Below are positions 57,465-64,000 of a DNA stretch of 64,000 bases, in pieces. Within the stretch, counting starts at the first letter, position 1, and every line of letters starts with the position of its first letter. The notes under the pieces were generated by a model. That model had not been told where the DNA came from, searched no databases, and saw nothing but the letters and a program-made list of their open reading frames with translations. The stretch is from contig NC_135358.1 of the NCBI RefSeq assembly GCF_051622035.1, forward strand, positions 1,614,501 to 1,678,500. The letters are read 5' to 3'. Source of the stretch: Arctopsyche grandis. Its lineage: Eukaryota; Arthropoda; Insecta; Trichoptera; Hydropsychidae. A program made the translations under genes and the position numbers.

Positions 57465-57856
57465 CTATCAGTTACTAGTAAACAGAAGAATCATCGAAGG
57501 CATAAAAAATTCTCAATAATGTCAAGTGGACAGCGACTGTAGTGTTTTCCCCACTAGGTTAAAAAAGCATATAAACATGTTGTTCTTGTACCATGGAAAC
57601 TGATAAAGAGGCGATAATTCGACGATATAACGCCCATATTCGATAACGCGAAAAAGAAGAAGCGTTCGCTTCAGCCGTCAGCTGACAGTTGCGGTCGAAG
57701 TGCCGGCCGGGTTTGTCGTGTGTCGTTGCTGTATGTCTACTCGTCTTAATGCTTCGACCGCATAAATTCGCGCATTGTTTACAATCAGCGACACTCGTTT
57801 GCAATTGATAATCGCCTGCATTGCGACTGTCCTGTCCGGTCCCGTCCCGATGAAGA
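57465..57856 (+). promoter_or_regulatory. CpG-containing region upstream of a first exon
   Basis: 57640-57856 is the most CpG-rich stretch of the window (CGGTCGAAGTGCCGGCCGGG, TCGCGCATTGTTTACAATCA). No TATA box is evident. It immediately precedes the ATG exon at 57857, so a TATA-less promoter with a 5' leader is likely. Confidence 0.5.
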
Positions 57857-57951
57857 ATGGCTGACGAAGCAGACGAGTGCAGGGCCGCCAGCTCGGAGAT
57901 GTGCGACGAGTCTTCCTCGTCGGGACAAAGTTCCAACGAAGATAACACCGC
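57857..57951 (+). CDS. Probable first coding exon of an unidentified gene
   Basis: The context GAAGAATGGCTG is a good translation start. The 31 complete codons read MADEADECRAASSEMCDESS, then SSGQSSNEDNT, and the exon stops at a consensus donor GC|GTAAGA (57952). The peptide is acidic and Ser-rich, as in disordered N termini. No family is recognised. The remaining 6 kb to the right edge contain only repeats, so the next exon would lie outside. Confidence 0.55.
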
Positions 57952-58385
57952 GTAAGAATAAGAACCACTTCGAGATGATATAACTCTCATTTTTCCGACC
58001 ATAACCTGTTTACGAATGCTACACTACACGTATCGTGCATATTCAACTCGTATATTATAATATGCGCAATATTTCATCACTCTTTCTGATTTCGTATTGA
58101 TCCAGTGTGTAAACGATTTTTGTCATGTTTGGATGAATCGAATCGTACGCGAGGAGCATTCGGCATCGCGTGCCGATGTAGGAATGTCAATAAACAAACG
58201 TTGTTATTATGCTAATGACCGCTGTAAACAAATCGTGCCAGATTAGACAATGAGTTAATTTTCTATTAATCTTCGCATGAGAGGATTTTGCGCTCTTTGA
58301 AATGAGTCAAAGTGTAATAAATACTATAGACATTGACGTGAGTTATTACTTTGTATTGCAAACACGATACTTTATAAGAGTTATT
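57952..58385. other. No feature recognised
   Basis: Intron-like sequence downstream of the donor at 57952. Nothing supported. Confidence 0.4.
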
Positions 58386-58402
58386 TATACCGGAAAGCCT
58401 AA

Positions 58403-59097
58403 GGGCGCGAACACACAGCGAGGGATGCGGTATGTGATCGATAACGGTGTATCCCATATTTGCAAAAAAATATAGCAGAACTTGTCGAAATAATAAGATC
58501 ATAGAGAATAAAAATTATCGATCACTGTCAAGCTCCGTCCGAAGGGTCGAATTGGTATATATCACCGTCAAGTTAGTATACTAAGCCCGCTTTAAAGGTC
58601 AAGGAATTTGACCCTTAAAGCCCTCAACATGAGGCCACCACCCCCCCCCCAACGAATACAGTCTAAGAGACCCTTTCGTCGGAGAACGACACGGTTGTTC
58701 ATGAATATCGCACAAGAACAACCGCACATCACTGTTATATTAAAAAAAAACCACACTGTACATAACCAAGTACAAAATAAACAACAACGCATGAACACAT
58801 AAAGCGCGCATGCGTTAGGAAACAATACCTGAAATGTGCCGTGTGAAACAAAAGCAAACGCACACTCACACACACACACATTCACAGAATAAAAACAATA
58901 ATAATAAATCAAGTTAGTATAAACAATTCTATAGAATTTCAACGAGACCGCTCCAATGAATAGACGATCCCATGTATATACCGCACTATACCGCGTATAC
59001 GACCGCCGTCTAACATGTTTTTTTTGTATTTTTAAAACTATCTAAAAAATATATCCCACGTACAAGATACCGCATCCCTTGCTGTGTGATCGCCCCC
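58403..59097. mobile_element. PIF/Harbinger-like element inserted in a SINE tail
   Basis: TAA flanks both sides (58400-58402, 59098-59100). Ends of about 30 bp are GGGCGCGAACACACAGCGAG GGATGCGGTAT and, inverted, GGGGGCGATCACACAGCAAG GGATGCGGTAT. The intact SINE tail elsewhere shows a single site. The 3-bp TAA duplication supports PIF/Harbinger. A further repeat (58578-58862) is nested inside. No transposase. Confidence 0.85.
58578..58862. repeat. Dispersed repeat, copy 2 (partner 22505-22765)
   Basis: Same sequence as 22505-22765, here with a longer C run (C10 near 58640) and an extra GAGACCCTTTCGTCGGAGAA segment. Confidence 0.8.
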
Positions 59098-59632
59098 TAA
59101 CAGGTAGCCCTAATGCGGCTTCCTGACCAGAAACAATGTAAATTTATAGTCAGAGAGACATTTGTTGTTAAATTTGTAAATTTGCAGCATTTTATAATAT
59201 ATATGTACAATTCAGCGAAATTCGAGATTGCTGAAAACTCGAGATTTGCGAGAAAATGGGCAAGGTTGCCAATTTATTGGAACCGTTTCAATAAAAATCA
59301 GATAAATTGGTAAACTCTGATAGGAAACGATCGACCTGGAGTCATAAATCCAAGGCCAATCCAGCAGAAACCAGTGGGATTTTAACCCGTGACCACTTTG
59401 TTCAGAGGATTATATGCCAACCACTAGTGTATTCTGTATTTAATTCATCGCATATTTAAAGCTTATTAATTTAAGCATGTTTACTTTATATAAATCAGTA
59501 TCAAAAGTGGACTAAGTGAAGTTTTGGGACGGGAAATATTAAATGTTCAGAAACGACAAGAAACCCTTTCTGTTTGTGTGTGAAAATCGGGCATGAACTT
59601 ATACAATCATTTAATATCTTCTTTATTAGATA

Positions 59633-59930
59633 CTAGTGATTTTCCCCGGCTTCGCTCGGTATTTGTAATATAAACCGCTTAAACATGACTAATCTTATTA
59701 GTTAACATTTTATTAAATTTATTTTAATATTCGCTTGTTTTTTTTTATTAAATTGACTGTCACGAACAAACATACATACATATATACTAAGTCTCTTTCG
59801 AAATTATCTGTATACCAGAATCCGGCGTCCCCCGGGGCCGGAGGCGAATTTGTCGTCATGGAAACTTTGACTTGTTTTTGTTTCCCACCCAACTATATTT
59901 ACAAAGTCTCTTTCGAAATTATATATTAAC
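59633..59930 (-). mobile_element. Helitron-like family 2 fragment
   Basis: CTAGTGATTTTCCCCGGCTT CGCTCGG starts at 59633, followed by ATATAAACCGCTTAAAC as in the 35.0- and 44.6-kb copies. AAGTCTCTTTCGAAATTAT appears twice (59786, 59905) around a GC-rich CCGGCGTCCCCCGGGGCCGG insertion. Confidence 0.7.
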
Positions 59931-59969
59931 TTGTTAGACTAATATTTCACAATACATTACATCTAGTAT

Positions 59970-60090
59970 GAAATGATCGACCTGGAGTCACAAATCCAAG
60001 GTCTGGCCAGTAGAAGCCAGTGGGATTTGAACCCGTGACCGCTTTGTCCAAAGCATTATATGCTAACCACTAGTATATTCTGCTGGTTTT
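59970..60090 (-). mobile_element. SINE head and partial body, type 1
   Basis: ATGATCGACCTGGAGTCACA, GTGGGATTTGAACCCGTGAC and TATGCTAACCACTAGTATA lie in order on the + strand. The tail is missing. Confidence 0.8.
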
Positions 60091-61254
60091 ATATATAGAC
60101 TTGATGTTTTGCCCGTTGATATAACGACGATTGATTTTGGAAGAATTGAAGAAGGTCGAAAATACACTGAATGGTACGGAACGTCACGTCCTTGGCTACC
60201 CGCTGGGACCGTAAACAGTGGGGGTTCTCCAACCGGATCTTATTATTTCTGCAAGTTTCTCCTACATTTCTTCAAATATGGCATTCACCTTTATCGAACA
60301 CTGTCAAGCAAGGATAAAATATCACCGAACATACTCCAGGGGGTGATTTTTAGGACTGTTTTTCGTATATGGACTAGGGGTGCTGCGTTTTTGTCGTATG
60401 TATATCGTACCACTCGGTGTGTTTTCGCCCTAATTGAGATTAGTTCAAGTTAAATAATTGATTTCTTTTGGTCACTAAAGTTTTATAAAATATCTGAATC
60501 TTTCACCATCGTCAGCCCAAATCGATTAAAATTATTCTTCCAAATTACTTACATTTCATTACAAACATACCTGTGTAATGATGTTATAAATGCGACGGTC
60601 ACAACATTCGGTTACGGTCGAGGTCAAACTCGTTTTCAAACACAAAAAATTACAAAATCCAGTTCCAAAATGTCGTATCGCACTCGAAACAATGGTCATA
60701 ATATACAGCAACCGAGGCGACAGTCATTTTTTTGACAGACAATAATAAATATGATTGAGTATATTTTCCGGTACGATGGAGGCATTATCTTCTCTGATCT
60801 TGGACTGATCTGTACATAATTTCATTCACAAAAAGGTTATTTCTATCAATATCATCACGGAAATACTATATACATATGTAAAAGACAGCTCAATTGACGT
60901 CAGTTATTTCAGGGAATTTTCGGAACAGTCGTGTTTCATAAATTCGCCGTAAATTTGCTATCAACTCACCTTTCTACTTTAAAATTTGTACAACTAAAAT
61001 TAAATAAAATCATTAACACTTTATAATATTACATGCCATTAGCATGCGCCGCATCTACCGAACGCCCCATGGCCATCATTACAGGGCGGATACTCATTAG
61101 GGCAATACACATTAATAATAAGCGTTCCAACATTATTGAATGGAAGAAAATGTTAAAAAAAATTCTTCGAAGTTAACAGTACGAACGCTTCAAAAGAAAA
61201 TTTCCCTAATGACCATCTGATGTCTCATCATCATGCATTGAATAAATTAAGACC
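60091..61254. other. No gene recognised
   Basis: TTGCCCGTTGATATAACGAC at 60106 is a degenerate Helitron-like hairpin end. A minus-strand stretch ending TTACACAG|GTATGT at about 60570 could be a noncoding exon, but support is weak. The 114-codon frame 60109-60453 has no domain. Confidence 0.4.
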
Positions 61255-61258
61255 TTAA

Positions 61259-61781
61259 GAGGGCGGGACAGCAGCGCCTTGTCCATACAAACGTACTATA
61301 CTTCTCCCTTCCTCAATTATGGCACTAGAGAAATTATTTTTTAATATGCTATGGATATCCACCATTGGGGTGCATCTATCGTTTTATTTTTTTTGATTAA
61401 TTATTTTTTATAGGAGCTAGGAGCCGCCAAACATCTATAAAATCGCCTCTTTTTTACACCCACGAAACGAGTCCAGCGTGCTTATTTAACGGTCGATTTA
61501 AAAAAAATACGCCGATAGATGCACAGAAAGTATCTTTCTCATACCGATGGTGAAATTTTTTTAAAAATTGGTCCAGTTTTGGAGTTGAAAATAGGAGAAT
61601 ATGAAACCTCGATTTTGTCAATTTAAAATACGTTTTATCTGGTCGAAGCGCAACTGTCGCATTCACTCAATATATATATATTGATATATATTGTCGCATT
61701 CACTTAATATATACATACACTCAATATATATATCGAAGAAAGCAACGGTAACAAAATTAAGGTTTCGGGTGTACAGCCCTC
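61259..61781. mobile_element. TTAA-flanked MITE, copy C (inverted)
   Basis: 523 bp between TTAA at 61255-61258 and 61782-61785. It matches copy A in the opposite orientation throughout (GACAAGGCGCTG, ATGGATATCCACCATTGGGG, GGTGTACAGCCCTC). Confidence 0.9.
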
Positions 61782-61855
61782 TTAAGCGCGAAGCCCTTTC
61801 GTAATTGCATTTGAGTATGAAATGCTCATTTTTCGTTACATTTTCAGTTACTGAT

Positions 61856-61935
61856 GTACAATCTTTTATCTAGGATCCTTCAAAAATGTACAATCCTTCA
61901 TCTAGGATCCTTCAAAAATGTACAATCCTTCAAGC
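61856..61935 (+). repeat. 31-bp tandem repeat
   Basis: TGTACAATCCTTCATCTAGG ATCCTTCAAAAA occurs two and a half times in tandem. Confidence 0.9.
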
Positions 61936-62089
61936 TTTGACCTAAATTTATAAAATCTACATATATTAGACCAAAACTTGAATTCGCTTATTCTATTTGG
62001 AACCCTTATTTTAAAAAAGACGTTGTATGTTTGGCGGCTACCTCGTTCCATCAATTTTCATACCCTTTCAAACATACCGGTGCGCTTCA

Positions 62090-62385
62090 ATGTACTAATA
62101 TCTCGAGACTCGTTTTCTCAACTTTTTCGGTGTATATTGTCGTCGAGTTTGTTTTACTTATTTTACGGGATAAACATTAACTATTAAAATAATATGATAA
62201 GAATAAATTTTTAAACGGGTTTTTAACTATTTTAAAGGTGTGTTAGTAGCTTAAAAATCTATTAATGATCACAATATGTCTCGTATATTAAAGATATTAC
62301 ATACGTGTATACAAAATAATTTTTTTATACTATACAGACGAAAAGTTGAGAAAACGAGTCTCGAGATATTGCAAGTTGGTACATT
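62090..62385. repeat. Inverted repeat with about 36-bp arms
   Basis: ATATCTCGAGACTCGTTTTC TCAACTTTT (62097-62125) is matched inverted at 62341-62370, about 215 bp apart. It may be a MITE; target duplication is not evident. Confidence 0.6.
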
Positions 62386-62845
62386 AATTAATTAAATTTA
62401 TTTGAATCGAAAAAATAATAATATTATTTAACGACTAATCACAAACGTCTTTGACCAATCCAGCCAATTAGAAATGAATTACAGACGCTACTTCGGTTTT
62501 GTATATAAGATTTATTATTAAAATACTCACCTATTACAAAATAATAAAACTCTCCCCTTTCTAGGGCTGCTCGACTTCTCAACATAATAATAATAACAAT
62601 CATATATACATATAATATCGCTATTCTGTGTGTCTGAGATAACGCTTGCAGTACTATAATAGTCCTTTCGATTCGACATACATATGTATTTCACAGCTAA
62701 AAAATGCCAACAAAACGTACGAATAAAATAACAAAAGAAAAATAATATAATTTAACGACCGACCAATCACAAACGTCTTTAACCAATCCAGCTAATCAGA
62801 AACGAATTGCAGACGCCGTTTCGGTTTTATAGACATATATGTATA
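62386..62845. mobile_element. Helitron family 2 and family 1 fragments, end to end
   Basis: 62390-62590 matches family 2 (GAATCGAAAAA, ACCAATCCAGCCAATTAGAA, ATAAAACTCTCCCCTTTCTA). 62606-62745 is the family 1 5' part (TATAATATCGCTATTCTGTG, TTCGATTCGACATACATATG). 62746-62835 is family 2 again (GACCGACCAATCACAAACGT). The same order occurs at 18180-18600. Confidence 0.72.
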
Positions 62846-64000
62846 ATAGACTGGTGTTGTGCCCGTTAATTTCAACGGGTGGCTTTGGAAAGGAATTGAT
62901 ACACGAATTAAAATAAAGTTAAATATTATAAATAAATGTGTGTAGTGTAAGGCAATTTATAAGCGTGCTTGTATTAAAACGCTCCCCGTTCGCCCACGTC
63001 GAAACGATGAATGAATGTGTGTGTGTGTGTGTGTGTGTTTTCGTGGATATGTGTATGTGTGTTCACTCCCGCGCATCTGACGCCACCCGTTCCAAGTCAG
63101 GTGTGCTCAATATCAGGAGCACTTCCCCGCTACCCTGCGTCTCCTCGACACGATCGGCCGTCACGCCACACCCCTATGCATAAAGCATACTCCTGGTATT
63201 CTAAAATTTGTTTTTTTTTTTTAAATCCCCATTTTTGTTGGCGCATCCGCCACATACATATCCACAAACATACATCGCGTCCGTTTTTAAATATATTATT
63301 TGATATTTGTATCTCTGCACTACTGTATGTATTATAAAACCCATTGTGTCCATTGGCTTTGCCGCTTTTCCCAAGTATTCTTAAATAAAAAAAATTGCTA
63401 TAAGTCTACATATGTATGTATGTATATGATGTGGGTTAACCTATTGTTGCCTTCGTTTCGAGCGTGTGCCTTAAATTAATGGCTTTCATAATTTGATATT
63501 TATTGGGTTACGTGCGCGGTGCGACCTTACCATTACAGTAATTGAAATTGTCACATTTTCATGTAAAATTCCATTATTGTTGAATTAAAAATTATTTGTT
63601 ATTTTTAGTTATCTCCATCCCGGATGCTATTCTCAGATTGTTATGTTTTACATACATACATACAACTGGAACTAAATAATGTGTCGTGTTGAATTGTATT
63701 GATTTTCTTTTCATAGGCTTCTTAGTTATGACATTTCTATTTTGTCCGTACATATATGTATGACGAATAATTACTTATGTAAACTGCTTGACGAGACTGG
63801 CACGCAGACGTTTACCTATGGAAAAAAAACTTGTTTTTATGTAAACGATCTTTATTTGTCCATGCTGCAAGTACGTGAACGTTTGATGAACTCGTAAAAC
63901 TTGAAAAATCAATGTTAGAATGTGTAGAAAGGTATAACAACAGTCAATCATCAGTTTCTATGAACTCCTCAAAACTTAATCTATTCTTACTACTTTACCT
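62846..64000. other. Helitron-like end, (GT)n and unassigned sequence
   Basis: GGTGTTGTGCCCGTTAATTT CAACGGGT at 62852 forms a CCCGTT..AACGGG stem like a third Helitron-type 3' end (minus strand). (GT)n lies at 63018-63038, then a GC-richer patch (63070-63180) without a recognised domain. The rest to the edge is AT-rich with no gene seen. Confidence 0.45.

Larger units (their letters stand above)
58386..59440 (-). mobile_element. SINE, head type 1, tail split by a PIF-like element
   Basis: The tail is in two pieces: ATACCGGAAAGCCTAA (58387-58402) and CAGGTAGCCCTAATGCGGCT TCC (59101-59123). The body is at 59215-59355 and the head at 59361-59437 (GGGATTTTAACCCGTGACCA, ATGCCAACCACTAGTGTA on the + strand). 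Confidence 0.8.

Noticed and set aside
57559..58002. 147-codon minus-strand frame opposite the first exon at 57857
   Set aside because: Long antisense frames are expected in CpG-rich DNA. It has no recognised domain, and the + strand has a good start context and splice donor.
60568..60730. Noncoding exon on the minus strand ending ACAG|GTATGT
   Set aside because: A single donor without promoter, coding exon or acceptor partner is not enough support.
1..64000. CRISPR arrays, operons, phage or bacterial genes
   Set aside because: No regularly spaced short repeats with unique spacers and no prokaryotic gene organisation are present. Genes have introns and the sequence is clearly animal.

Overview
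This is an AT-rich eukaryotic window with multi-exon genes, consensus GT..AG introns, tRNA-derived SINEs, non-LTR retrotransposons, Helitrons and many cut-and-paste transposon remnants. An insect (or close arthropod) nuclear genome is the best fit: the two recognisable genes have insect-type architecture, a fragment identical to the conserved 12S site of insect mitochondrial DNA sits at 31.43 kb, and TACATA/TATGTA-type simple repeats are everywhere. I cannot name the species or order. No bacterial, phage or CRISPR features are present.

Genes. (1) A CD36/scavenger-receptor-B gene lies on the + strand (coding exons 37655-40494; its first coding piece is not located). A TATA-type promoter with a noncoding exon and strong donor at about 23.05-23.29 kb could be its remote 5' end, but this is not proven. 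(2) A secreted chymotrypsin-fold serine protease lies on the - strand. Four certain exons fall within 41082-44012, a probable activation-site exon is at 51901-51970, and a signal-peptide exon is at 54015-54087. The two genes are convergent. The protease has an unusual S1 pocket (Gly189/Asp226 by alignment) and a linker of about 147 residues inside the catalytic domain. (3) A GC-rich, CpG-containing stretch ends in a probable first coding exon (57857-57951, +) of a gene that would run off the right edge.

Everything else is mostly a layered transposon graveyard that can be dated by nesting. Left third (0-23 kb): Foldback-like hairpin, Helitrons, a hAT inserted in a Helitron hairpin, two solo LTR families, piggyBac-like element, an RTE non-LTR element split by an unclassified repeat-rich element, a Jockey-like element, a TTAA MITE, and a SINE cluster. 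Middle (23-37 kb): a Foldback element with perfect 9-bp target duplication, a second TTAA MITE whose empty site is preserved in sister repeats, more Helitrons, a mitochondrial fragment, and a 1.3-kb block repeated again at 44.1-45.6 kb so that the CD36 gene is flanked by long direct repeats. Right part (41-64 kb): protease introns loaded with a hAT derivative, a PIF-like element inside a piggyBac-like element, a solo LTR in an older repeat and Helitrons, then an RTE fossil, a hAT with perfect 8-bp duplication, a PIF-like element inside a SINE tail, a third TTAA MITE and more Helitron pieces.

The most distinctive signals are: the SINE family with one body but three different tRNA-like heads; the two Helitron-type families that repeatedly lie end to end and carry CCAAT clusters or minisatellites; an unclassified element built of repeated units each carrying ACTTCCGGTT; and the protease S1-pocket charge relocation.
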